In this document: positions 25,376 through 32,460 of the stretch, piece by piece
Layout of the letters: each line of letters opens with the position of its first letter
Position numbering within the stretch: the first letter of the stretch is position 1
From: Streptomyces montanisoli
GTDB lineage: Bacteria > Actinomycetota > Actinomycetes > Streptomycetales > Streptomycetaceae
Assembly (NCBI RefSeq): GCF_017813245.1
Contig: NZ_JAGIQL010000029.1
Coordinates: 1 to 55,436 of the forward strand
DNA length: 55,436 nucleotides
Direction of reading: 5' to 3'
Made by a program: the position numbers and the translations under genes
Notes under the pieces: model-generated
The model's input: the letters and a program-made list of their open reading frames with translations, nothing else
What the model was told of the DNA's origin: nothing
Databases searched by the model: none

Positions 25376-26068
25376 ATGAACCCCGCAAGCACCCGGGCGG
25401 GCGCCACCGTCCGGCTCCTGTGGGCGGCGCTTCGCGCCCTGCTCGTCCTCACCGTCGCCACCGGCGTCCTCTACCCGCTGGCCGTGACCGGCGTCGCGCA
25501 GGCCGCCTTCCCCCACCAGGCCAACGGATCCGAGATCAAGGACCACGGGAAGGTCGCCGGCTCCTCCTCCATCGGGCAGAGGTACGACCTGCCGCGCGGG
25601 AAGGACGGGCAGGCCGCCGCGCCCGACCTCCACTGGTTCCAGCCCCGCCCCTCCGCCGGCCTCGGCTCGGCCCGGGTGGGTGGGCCGGGCGCGCGGAGCG
25701 ACCTGCTGGTGTCCGGCGCCTCCAACCTCGCGGCGGACAGCAAGACCCTGATCGCCGCGGTCAGGGCGCGCAAGGCCGCCGTCGTCAGGGACAACACCGT
25801 GCCCGGGTACACCGTGCGCCCCTCGCAGGTGCCGCCTGACGCCGTCACATCGTCGGGCTCGGGGCTCGACCCGGACATCTCGCCCGCGTACGCGCGCCTC
25901 CAGATCCACCGCGTCGCGCGGGAGAACGGTCTCGCCGTCGCGCGCGTGCGCGAGATCGTGGACGACCACACCAAGGGCCGCGCACTCGGCTTCGTGGGCG
26001 ATCCCCGGGTCAACGTCCTCCAGCTCAACATCGCGGTACGCGACCTCGTCACGCATGCGAAAGACTGA
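25376..26068 (+). CDS. kdpC: KdpC subunit of the K+-transporting ATPase
   Basis: A 230-residue protein with one N-terminal membrane helix (ALLVLTVATGVLYPLAVTGVAQAAF) and an outer domain. The signatures GSSSIGQ and LHWFQPRPSA, then the C-terminal DISPAYARLQIHRVAREN and FVGDPRVNVLQLN, match KdpC. The ATG at 25376 has GAGGTGA six bases upstream; a GTG at 25367 is the alternative. It stabilises the complex and may increase K+ affinity. The operon ends here with a strong hairpin, so kdpD-kdpE are not simply its continuation. Confidence 0.94.
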   Translation: MNPASTRAGATVRLLWAALRALLVLTVATGVLYPLAVTGVAQAAFPHQANGSEIKDHGKVAGSSSIGQRYDLPRGKDGQAAAPDLHWFQPRPSAGLGSARVGGPGARSDLLVSGASNLAADSKTLIAAVRARKAAVVRDNTVPGYTVRPSQVPPDAVTSSGSGLDPDISPAYARLQIHRVARENGLAVARVREIVDDHTKGRALGFVGDPRVNVLQLNIAVRDLVTHAKD

Positions 26069-26081
26069 AAGCATCCGGCTC

Positions 26082-26109
26082 CGGCGGGCCGTGTGCGCAC
26101 GGCCCGCCG
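26082..26109 (+). terminator. 12-base-pair terminator after kdpC
   Basis: CGGCGGGCCGTG (26082-26093) pairs perfectly with CACGGCCCGCCG (26098-26109) around TGCG, 13 bases after the kdpC stop. Confidence 0.8.
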
Positions 26110-26114
26110 TCCGC

Positions 26115-26120
26115 CATACT
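26115..26120 (+). promoter_or_regulatory. Candidate -10 (CATACT) for the ABC ATPase gene
   Basis: CATACT follows the kdpC terminator and precedes the ATG at 26153 by 32 bases, leaving room for the AGGGGGGAA ribosome site. No clear -35 is visible. Confidence 0.35.
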
Positions 26121-26152
26121 GGCGCGGTGCGTGGACCAGACAGGGGGGAATC

Positions 26153-26890
26153 ATGAGCGGCAACGAGAGCGCCGGCACGGCAGCGGGCACGGCACTGGCC
26201 GATGGCCCGGGCGGCGAGACCATGGTGCGGGTGGCGGACCTGCACCGCTCCTACGGCACCGGCGCGGCGGCCGTGCACGCGCTGCGCGGCGTCTCCTTCA
26301 CCGTGCCGCGCGGCGAACTGGTCGCCCTCAAGGGCCGCTCGGGCTCGGGCAAGACGACCCTGCTCAACCTCGTCGGGGGCCTCGACACCCCCGACAGCGG
26401 CACCGTCACCGTCGACGGCACCGACCTTTCCACCCTCGGCGAAAACGGCCTGCTCGCCCTGCGCAGGGACCGCATCGGCTTCGTCTTCCAGTCCTTCGGC
26501 CTCATCCCCATCCTCAGCGCCGCCGAGAACGTCGGCGTCCCCATGCGGCTGCGCAGGACCGCCGCCCGCGAGCGGGAGGAGCGCGTCGAGCTGCTGCTCG
26601 CCCTCGTCGGCCTCGCCGACCACGCCGCCCAGCGGCCGGGCGAGCTCTCCGGCGGCCAGCAGCAGCGCGTCTCGATCGCCCGCGCCCTCGCCAACCGGCC
26701 CGCGCTGCTCATCGCCGACGAGCCGACCGGGCAGCTCGACGCCGAGACCGGGCTCGCCGTCATGGAGCTGCTGCGCGCGGTCGTACGGGCGGAGGGCGTC
26801 ACCGCGCTCGTCGCCACGCACGACGCCCAGCTCCTCGGCCTCGCCGACCGCGTCATCGAACTGAGCGACGGGGGCATCACCGAGACGTGA
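26153..26890 (+). CDS. ABC transporter ATP-binding protein, LolD/MacB type, without a permease
   Basis: A 245-residue ATPase with all motifs: Walker A GRSGSGKTT, Q-loop FVFQSFGLIP, signature LSGGQQQR, Walker B LLIADEPTGQLD and the switch His in THD. The LIPILSAAENV segment after the Q-loop places it in the LolD/MacB/FtsE-like group that serves extrusion-type permeases. No permease gene is adjacent; its neighbours are kdpC and kdpD. The first 25 residues are Gly/Ala-rich. The start has a strong AGGGGGGAATC site. Its partner must be encoded elsewhere, or the protein has a non-transport role. A hairpin at 27002-27026 follows. Confidence 0.9.
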   Translation: MSGNESAGTAAGTALADGPGGETMVRVADLHRSYGTGAAAVHALRGVSFTVPRGELVALKGRSGSGKTTLLNLVGGLDTPDSGTVTVDGTDLSTLGENGLLALRRDRIGFVFQSFGLIPILSAAENVGVPMRLRRTAAREREERVELLLALVGLADHAAQRPGELSGGQQQRVSIARALANRPALLIADEPTGQLDAETGLAVMELLRAVVRAEGVTALVATHDAQLLGLADRVIELSDGGITET

Positions 26891-27001
26891 CCGGCGGCCG
26901 CCCCCTCCGAGCCGTGCCCGGGCATCAGGGACGTGTCAAGACCTGCCCGCACCCCCCGCTCGCCCCCTTCCACCGTGGTCAGGCGCTGTAGCGTCGAAGG
27001 A

Positions 27002-27026
27002 GCCGGCGCGCCGCACGCGCGCCGGC
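27002..27026 (+). terminator. Hairpin between the ABC ATPase gene and kdpD
   Basis: GCCGGCGCG (27002-27010) pairs with CGCGCCGGC (27018-27026) around a seven-base loop. There is no T-run, which is usual for terminators in this genus. Confidence 0.5.
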
Positions 27027-27077
27027 CCGGCCGGGACGCACCGGCCCGGCGCCGGGATCCACCGGCCCAGCCCGGAA

Positions 27078-27083
27078 GACAAT
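27078..27083 (+). promoter_or_regulatory. -10 element GACAAT for leaderless kdpD-kdpE
   Basis: GACAAT lies six bases before the kdpD ATG at 27090. Together with the upstream hairpin it suggests that kdpDE is transcribed on its own. Confidence 0.5.
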
Positions 27084-27089
27084 GGAGCC

Positions 27090-29633
27090 ATGGGACGCGG
27101 CAAGCTTCGTATCTACCTCGGGTCGGCTCCGGGCGTCGGCAAGACGTACGCGATGCTCTCCGAGGCGCACCGCCGTGCCGAACGCGGCACCGACGTCGTG
27201 GTCGCCTTCGTCGAGCACCACGACAGGCCCCGCACGCAAACGCTGCTGAGCGGCCTCGAAGAGGTGCGCCGCAAGGAGATCGAGTACCGGGGCTCCGTCT
27301 TCACCGAGATGGACGTCGACGCCGTGCTGGCGCGGCGGCCCGCCGTCGCGCTCGTGGACGAGCTGCCGCACACCAACGTGCCGGGCTCGCGCAACGCCAA
27401 GCGGTGGCAGGACGTCGAGGAACTCCTCAAGGCGGGCGTCGACGTCGTCTCCACCGTCAACATCCAGCACCTGGAGTCGCTGGGCGACGTCGTCGAGACG
27501 ATCACCGGTGTCAGGCAGCGCGAGACCGTGCCCGACGAGTTCGTCAGGCGCGCCGACCAGATCGAGCTCGTCGACATGTCGCCCGAGGCGCTGCGGCGCC
27601 GCATGGCGCACGGCAACATCTACAAGCCCGACAAGATGGACGCCGCCCTCTCCCACTACTTCAGGCCGGGCAACCTGACCGCGCTGCGCGAACTGGCGCT
27701 GCTGTGGGTCGCCGACCGCGTGGACGCGTACCTCCAGCAGTACCGCGGCGAGCACGGCATCCGCTCCACCTGGCAGGCGAGGGAGCGCATCGTCGTCGGC
27801 CTGACCGGCGGCCCCGAGGGGCGCACGCTGATCCGCCGTGCCGCCCGGGTGGCCGCGAAGGGCTCGGGCAGCGAGGTGCTCGGCGTCTACATCGCGCGCA
27901 GCGACGGGCTCACCGCGCCCTCCCCGAAGGAACTCGCCGTCCAGCGCACCCTGCTCGAAGACCTCGGCGGCACCTTCCACCACGTCATAGGGGACGACAC
28001 GGCCTCCGCGCTGCTGGAGTTCGCCCGCGGCGTCAACGCCACGCAGGTCGTGCTCGGCTCCAGCCGCCGCAAGACCTGGCAGTACGTGTTCGGGCCCGGC
28101 GTCGGCGCGACCGTCGCCCGCGACTCGGGGCCCGACCTCGACGTGCACATCGTCACCCACGACCGCGTCGCCAAGGGGCGCGGCCTGCCCGTCGCGCGCG
28201 GCGCGCGGCTCGGCCGCCCCCGGATCATCTGGGGCTGGCTGCTCGCCGTCGTGGCGCCCGTGCTGCTGACGCTGCTGCTCTCGTCGCTCTCCGACCCGCT
28301 GGGCCTGTCCAACGACGTCCTGCTCTTCCTGTTCCTGACGGTGCTCGCCGCGCTGTTCGGCGGGCTGCTGCCCGCGCTCGCCTCCGCCGCCCTCAGCTCG
28401 CTGCTGCTGAACTTCTACTACACGCCACCCACGTACACGCTGGACATCGCCGAGCCAAGGAACGTCGTCGCGCTCGTGGTGTTCTTCGCGGTCGCGGTCT
28501 GCGTCGCGTCCGTCGTGGACCAGGCGGCCCGGCGCACCCACCAGGCCGCGCGGCTGCGCGCCGAGTCGGAGATCCTCTCGTTCCTGGCGGGCAGCGTCCT
28601 GCGCGGCGAGACCACCCTGGACGCGCTGCTCGAACGCGTGCGGGAGACGTTCGCGATGGACTCGGTCGCCCTGCTGGAGCGCAAGAGCGACGTGGAGCCG
28701 TGGACCTGCGCCGGCAGTGTGGGGCCCCAGCCGTGCAGGCGCCCCGAGGACGCCGACGTCGACATGCCCGTGGGCGACCACATGGCGCTCGCCCTGTCGG
28801 GGCGCGTCCTGCCGGCGGAGGACCGGCGCGTGCTGGCCGCGTTCGCCGCCCAGGCCGCCGTCGTCCTCGACCGGCAGCGGCTCGTCGGCGAGGCGTCCAG
28901 GGCCCGCGAGCTCGCCGAGGGCAACCGCATCCGCACCGCTCTGCTCGCCGCCGTCAGCCACGACCTGCGCACTCCGCTCGCCGGCATCAAGGCCGCCGTC
29001 ACCTCCCTGCGCTCGCAGGACGTCGAATGGTCCCAGGAGGACGAGGCCGCGCTGCTCGAAGGCATCGAGGAGGGCGCCGACCGGCTCGACCACCTCGTCG
29101 GCAACCTGCTCGACATCACCCGCCTGCAGACCGGCACCGTCACCCCGATGATCCGCGTCGTCGACCTCGACGAGGTCGTACCCCTCGCGCTCGTCGGCGT
29201 CCCCGAGGACAGCGTCGAGCCCGACATCCCCGAGACGCTCCCCATGGTCGCCGTCGACACCGGCCTGCTGGAGCGCGCCGTGGCCAACATCGTCGAGAAC
29301 GCCGTCAAGTACAGCCCCGAGGGCTGCCGCGTCACCGTCGCGGCCAGCGCCATCGGCGACCGCGTCGAGGTACGCGTCGCCGACCGTGGACCCGGCGTCC
29401 CCGACGACGGCAAGGAGCGCATCTTCGAGCCCTTCCAGCGCCATGGCGACGCCCCGCGTGGAGCAGGCGTAGGCCTCGGCCTCGCCGTCGCACGCGGCTT
29501 CGTCGACGCCATGGGCGGCACGCTCTTCGCGGAGGACACCCCCGGCGGCGGCATGACGATGGTGCTCACACTCAAGGCGGCGGCCGGCGTGGTGCCGGTG
29601 CGCCCCGAGCTACCCGCCGAGGTCACCTCGTGA
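27090..29633 (+). CDS. kdpD: KdpD, K+/turgor sensor histidine kinase
   Basis: An 847-residue sensor. The N-terminal KdpD domain has Walker A GSAPGVGKT (11-19) and a LVDELPHTN Walker-B-like strand. Next is a USP-like domain (about 240-370) with a G-X-SRR phosphate motif (VLGSSRRKTW). Four closely packed membrane helices lie at about 380-495, then a GAF-like domain, then HisKA with H624 in VSHDLRTPLAG and the ATPase with N-box IVENAVKYSPEG and GVGLGLAVARGF. In several bacteria the USP domain of KdpD binds c-di-AMP; the SRR motif here fits, but binding is inference. The stop overlaps the kdpE GTG. Confidence 0.95.
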   Translation: MGRGKLRIYLGSAPGVGKTYAMLSEAHRRAERGTDVVVAFVEHHDRPRTQTLLSGLEEVRRKEIEYRGSVFTEMDVDAVLARRPAVALVDELPHTNVPGSRNAKRWQDVEELLKAGVDVVSTVNIQHLESLGDVVETITGVRQRETVPDEFVRRADQIELVDMSPEALRRRMAHGNIYKPDKMDAALSHYFRPGNLTALRELALLWVADRVDAYLQQYRGEHGIRSTWQARERIVVGLTGGPEGRTLIRRAARVAAKGSGSEVLGVYIARSDGLTAPSPKELAVQRTLLEDLGGTFHHVIGDDTASALLEFARGVNATQVVLGSSRRKTWQYVFGPGVGATVARDSGPDLDVHIVTHDRVAKGRGLPVARGARLGRPRIIWGWLLAVVAPVLLTLLLSSLSDPLGLSNDVLLFLFLTVLAALFGGLLPALASAALSSLLLNFYYTPPTYTLDIAEPRNVVALVVFFAVAVCVASVVDQAARRTHQAARLRAESEILSFLAGSVLRGETTLDALLERVRETFAMDSVALLERKSDVEPWTCAGSVGPQPCRRPEDADVDMPVGDHMALALSGRVLPAEDRRVLAAFAAQAAVVLDRQRLVGEASRARELAEGNRIRTALLAAVSHDLRTPLAGIKAAVTSLRSQDVEWSQEDEAALLEGIEEGADRLDHLVGNLLDITRLQTGTVTPMIRVVDLDEVVPLALVGVPEDSVEPDIPETLPMVAVDTGLLERAVANIVENAVKYSPEGCRVTVAASAIGDRVEVRVADRGPGVPDDGKERIFEPFQRHGDAPRGAGVGLGLAVARGFVDAMGGTLFAEDTPGGGMTMVLTLKAAAGVVPVRPELPAEVTS

Positions 29634-30382
29634 CCCGGCCCGCAGAAAGGCAGGCAGGAATGCAGCACCCCGCCGGGGAGCAGCCCCGCACCCCCGTACG
29701 GGTGCTCGTGGTGGACGACGAACCGGGGATCGTCCGTGCCCTGGTGATCAACCTCAGGGCACGCAAGTACGAGGTGGACGCGGCGTCCGACGGCACGTCC
29801 GCGCTGGAGCTGGCCGCCGCCCGCCGCCCCGACGTGGTGGTGCTCGACCTGGGCCTGCCCGACATGGACGGCGTCGACGTCATCAGGGGGCTGCGCGGCT
29901 GGACGCGCGTGCCGATCCTCGTGCTGTCCGCACGCCACACCTCGGACGAGAAGGTCGAGGCGCTCGACGCGGGCGCCGACGACTATGTCACCAAGCCGTT
30001 CGGCATGGACGAGCTGCTGGCGAGGCTGCGCGCCGCGGTCAGGCGCGCCGAGCCGGTCGGCGCGGAGGGCGACGAGGGCGCGGCCGTCGTGGAGACCGAC
30101 GGCTTCACCGTCGACCTCGCGGCGAAGAAGGTCAACAGGGACGGCCGCGACGTGCGGCTCACGCCGACGGAATGGCACCTGCTCGAAGTGCTCGTGCGCA
30201 ACACGGGGCGGCTGGTGAGCCAGAAGCAGCTGCTGCAGGAGGTCTGGGGGCCCTCGTACGGCACCGAGTCCAACTACCTTCGCGTGTACATGGCGCAGCT
30301 GCGGCGCAAGCTGGAACAGAACCCGTCCCACCCGCGGCACTTCGTCACCGAACCGGGCATGGGCTACCGCTTCGAACGCTGA
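29630..30382 (+). CDS. kdpE: KdpE, response regulator of the kdp operon
   Basis: A 250-residue OmpR-type regulator. The receiver has DDEPG acidic residues, phosphoacceptor D73 in VVLDLGLPDMDG and the KPF lysine. The winged helix ends in LRRKLEQNPSHPRHFVTEPGMGYRFE, typical of KdpE. The GTG at 29630 overlaps the kdpD stop (GTGA) with GAGG seven bases before; an ATG at 29660 gives a 240-residue form. Phosphorylated KdpE activates kdpFABC transcription; the target site upstream of the operon is not recognisable to me here. Confidence 0.93.
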   Translation: MTRPAERQAGMQHPAGEQPRTPVRVLVVDDEPGIVRALVINLRARKYEVDAASDGTSALELAAARRPDVVVLDLGLPDMDGVDVIRGLRGWTRVPILVLSARHTSDEKVEALDAGADDYVTKPFGMDELLARLRAAVRRAEPVGAEGDEGAAVVETDGFTVDLAAKKVNRDGRDVRLTPTEWHLLEVLVRNTGRLVSQKQLLQEVWGPSYGTESNYLRVYMAQLRRKLEQNPSHPRHFVTEPGMGYRFER

Positions 30383-30427
30383 TCCGGCCGGCGTGTGAGC
30401 CGGGGTATACGGCGCCCAGGCGCCCGG

Positions 30428-30433
30428 TACGCT
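30428..30433 (+). promoter_or_regulatory. -10 element TACGCT for a leaderless OB-fold gene
   Basis: TACGCT precedes the ATG at 30440 by six bases and there is no ribosome site, which is the leaderless pattern. Confidence 0.5.
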
Positions 30434-30439
30434 CTACGT

Positions 30440-30826
30440 ATGAGTGCTGAGAAGGCCACCGGCCGGTTCCGGCGGATGCTCGACAGGCTCTCCAGCTCCC
30501 AGGAGGATCTCGAGTCCGAGGAGCTGCGCGAGGACGCCCAGGCATCCGGCTGCATGCGGATCTCCGAGTGCGACGACCGCCAGATGGTGCGGGTCGCTGG
30601 TACGTTGCGGACGGTCACCCTGCGGCCGAGGGCCGGAGTGCCGGCCCTGGAGGCGGAGCTGTTCGACGGCACCGCCCTGCTCGACGTGGTGTGGCTCGGC
30701 CGGCGCTCGATCGTGGGCATCGAGCCCGGACGCAGGATGACCGCGTACGGCCGGATCTCGATGAGCCACGGCCGCCGGGTCCTGTTCAACCCCCGATACG
30801 AGCTGCGACCGCTCGGACAGGAGTAG
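30440..30826 (+). CDS. OB-fold nucleic-acid-binding domain protein
   Basis: A 128-residue protein. After an N-terminal helix (RFRRMLDRLSSSQEDLESEEL) comes an OB-fold barrel with strands MVRVAGTLRTVTLRP, ALEAELFDGTALLDVVWLG, GRRMTAYGRISMSHGRRVLFNPRYEL. This matches the short actinobacterial OB proteins related to the RecG/tRNA-anticodon fold. It probably binds nucleic acid, but no target is known. It is followed after six bases by the DUF3159 gene and presumably shares a transcript with it. Confidence 0.88.
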   Translation: MSAEKATGRFRRMLDRLSSSQEDLESEELREDAQASGCMRISECDDRQMVRVAGTLRTVTLRPRAGVPALEAELFDGTALLDVVWLGRRSIVGIEPGRRMTAYGRISMSHGRRVLFNPRYELRPLGQE

Positions 30827-30832
30827 TAGCCG

Positions 30833-31657
30833 GTGACGTCACTGGACAAGCCCGCGGAGCCGGCGGATTCGGCCGAGCTCTCGTCAGGCGGTTCCTCCGA
30901 CGACGCGAGGGCGGTCACCGAGGCCGCGCTCTTCGAGGCGTTCGGGGGGCTGCGGGGGATGGTGGAGACGGTCCTGCCGGGCCTGCTCTTCGTCACCATC
31001 TACACCATCGACCAGTCCCTGAAGACGTCCGCGATCGCCGCCGTCGCGGTGTCGGTGGTCCTGCTGGTGGTGCGGCTGGCGCGGCGGGACACCGTGAAGC
31101 ACGCCTTCAGCGGCGTCTTCGGCGTCGCGTTCGGCGTCGCCTTCGCGATGGTCACAGGCAACGCCAAGGACTTCTACCTGCCGGGCATGCTGTACACGCT
31201 CGGCCTTGCGCTCGCCTACATCGTCACCGCGCTCGCGGGCGTGCCGCTGATCGGGCTGATCCTCGGCCCGATCTTCAAGGAGAACCTCTCCTGGCGGACG
31301 AGGAACCCGGGCCGCAAGAGGGCGTACACCAAGGCCAGCTGGGCCTGGGGCCTCGTCCTGCTGGCCAAGAGCGCGATCCTCTTCCCGCTCTACCTGTGGG
31401 CGGACACGAAGCAGCTCGGCTGGGTGCTCGTGTCGCTGAAGATCCCGCCGTTCCTGCTGGCGGTCTGGCTGACGTGGCTGTTCCTGGCCAAGGCGCCGGC
31501 GCCGATCGACGTGTTCGCGGAGATGGAGGCGGCGGAGGCCGCGGAGAAGGCGGAGGCGGAAGCCTCCGCCACCGAGGCGCCGTCGTCGCCGTCGTCGGTG
31601 TCGGCGGAGGACGCCGACACCGCGAAGCCCCCGGCCCGCCACCGCCGCACCGGCTGA
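30833..31657 (+). CDS. DUF3159 family membrane protein
   Basis: A 274-residue protein with about five membrane helices between residues 40 and 220 (GLLFVTIYTI, IAAVAVSVVLLVVRLA, FSGVFGVAFGVAFAMV, LYTLGLALAYIVTALAGVPLIGLI and others) and a conserved KENLSWRTRNPGRKRAYTKASWAWG loop on one side. The C-terminus is an acidic Ala/Glu/Ser tail. The family is found next to the OB-fold gene in actinobacteria and its function is unknown; it looks like a small transporter or membrane scaffold. The GTG start lies six bases after the preceding stop. Confidence 0.87.
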   Translation: MTSLDKPAEPADSAELSSGGSSDDARAVTEAALFEAFGGLRGMVETVLPGLLFVTIYTIDQSLKTSAIAAVAVSVVLLVVRLARRDTVKHAFSGVFGVAFGVAFAMVTGNAKDFYLPGMLYTLGLALAYIVTALAGVPLIGLILGPIFKENLSWRTRNPGRKRAYTKASWAWGLVLLAKSAILFPLYLWADTKQLGWVLVSLKIPPFLLAVWLTWLFLAKAPAPIDVFAEMEAAEAAEKAEAEASATEAPSSPSSVSAEDADTAKPPARHRRTG

Positions 31658-31661
31658 CGGG

Positions 31662-31721
31662 GTCGCCGGCCCGTGGCCGCACGCGCCGACCGGTCGCGCA
31701 CACCGTGGTGCGGCCGGCGAC
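31662..31721 (+). terminator. Branched palindrome after the DUF3159 gene
   Basis: GTCGCCGGCC (31662-31671) pairs with GGCCGGCGAC (31712-31721). An alternative pairing GGCCGCAC/GTGCGGCC uses the same right-hand GGCC. It starts five bases after the stop and may terminate the OB-fold/DUF3159 transcript. Confidence 0.5.
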
Positions 31722-31883
31722 AGGAGTCGTACACGGGGCGCCGCCCACACCCGGGCCCGATGCGCGGGCGCCCCGATGACAGGCCCCGACGGGCTGCGGC
31801 GGCCCGCGGCGTCCCACGGCTGTGCACCAGGGGCAGGCACCTGGCCGGGCGGAGTTCTGTGCGACGCGCCGAACGGGGCACCG

Positions 31884-31919
31884 GTGCGGCGACCACGCCG
31901 CCTGGCGTGGTCGCCGCAC
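31884..31919. repeat. Perfect 16-base-pair hairpin, loop GCCT (copy 1)
   Basis: GTGCGGCGACCACGCC pairs with GGCGTGGTCGCCGCAC around GCCT. It is the left partner of the hairpin at 32344-32381, with which it shares loop and core. Confidence 0.85.
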
Positions 31920-31929
31920 GGCGGGGCCG

Positions 31930-32083
31930 CCTCCCGTGCCGGGCCGGGACCTCAGGACGTGCCGAGCCCCGGGGCACTCGGCACGGAGAGCACGTCCGTC
32001 CGACGCCTCCACGCTGCCCCGCCTCGGCGTCCTCGCGCCACACCTCGGCGTACGCGGGTGGGGGCGGCCCGGGGGCCGGGCCG
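31930..32083. repeat. Repeat unit 1 of the junction region
   Basis: About 154 bases directly repeated in unit 2, with shared blocks GAGAGCACGTCCGTCC, CCTCGCGCCACACCTCG and GTACGCGGGTGGGG. It contains an internal hairpin GTGCCGAG/CTCGGCAC. Confidence 0.8.
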
Positions 32084-32220
32084 CCTCGCGTGGCGGGCCG
32101 GGAACCTCAAGACGGGTCGAGCCCCGGGCCACTCGGGCCAGAGAGCACGTCCGTCCAACGCCTCCGGGGCGCCCTCGCGCCACACCTCGATGTACGCGGG
32201 TGGGGCGGTCCGGGCGCCGA
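32084..32220. repeat. Repeat unit 2 of the junction region
   Basis: About 137 bases aligned to unit 1 with one deletion of around ten bases and scattered substitutions. The internal hairpin is kept in weaker form (CGAG/CTCG core). Confidence 0.8.
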
Positions 32221-32228
32221 GGGCTGCG

Positions 32229-32262
32229 TCCGGCGGAGCGTCACCGGAGTCACGCCGCCGGA
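32229..32262. repeat. Hairpin with a 12-base-pair stem and one bulge
   Basis: TCCGGCGG(A)GCGT pairs with ACGCCGCCGGA around a ten-base loop. It lies between the repeat units and the second large hairpin. Confidence 0.65.
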
Positions 32263-32287
32263 CGAGGCATCCCGTCGGGGCCGGGCC

Positions 32288-32310
32288 GCCGAGCCGCTGA
32301 AGGGCTCGGC
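32288..32310. repeat. Eight-base-pair hairpin in the junction region
   Basis: GCCGAGCC (32288-32295) pairs with GGCTCGGC (32303-32310) around the loop GCTGAAG. Confidence 0.6.
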
Positions 32311-32343
32311 GCTGGGGAGCGCGCGGGGCGCCACACGCGCACC

Positions 32344-32381
32344 GCTGCGGCGACCGCGTCGCCTGACGCGGTCGCCGCAGC
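32344..32381. repeat. Perfect 17-base-pair hairpin, loop GCCT (copy 2)
   Basis: GCTGCGGCGACCGCGTC pairs with GACGCGGTCGCCGCAGC around GCCT. Compared with copy 1, the A-T and C-G pairs near the loop are replaced by G-C and T-A, so substitutions keep the stem intact. Confidence 0.85.
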
Positions 32382-32460
32382 ACCCGGGGCCGGGTCTCGT
32401 GGCAAGCCGGGCACGTCCTGGCCCCGGGCCGTGCCGCGGAGGCCCCCGCGGCACGCGGGC

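Larger units (their letters stand above)
31658..32460. other. 803-base non-coding region rich in hairpins and repeats
   Basis: Long open frames exist on both strands, but they are all Arg/Pro/Ala-rich, overlap each other and lack ribosome sites, so I do not call a gene. From left to right the region holds a branched palindrome (31662-31721), a perfect 16-pair hairpin (31884-31919), two repeat units (31930-32083, 32084-32220), two further hairpins (32229-32262, 32288-32310), a 17-pair hairpin (32344-32381) and a partial third repeat unit (from about 32396). One part on the minus strand reads PPAYIEVWREGAPEALDGRAL, which looks somewhat protein-like, so a decayed gene is possible. Confidence 0.7.
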
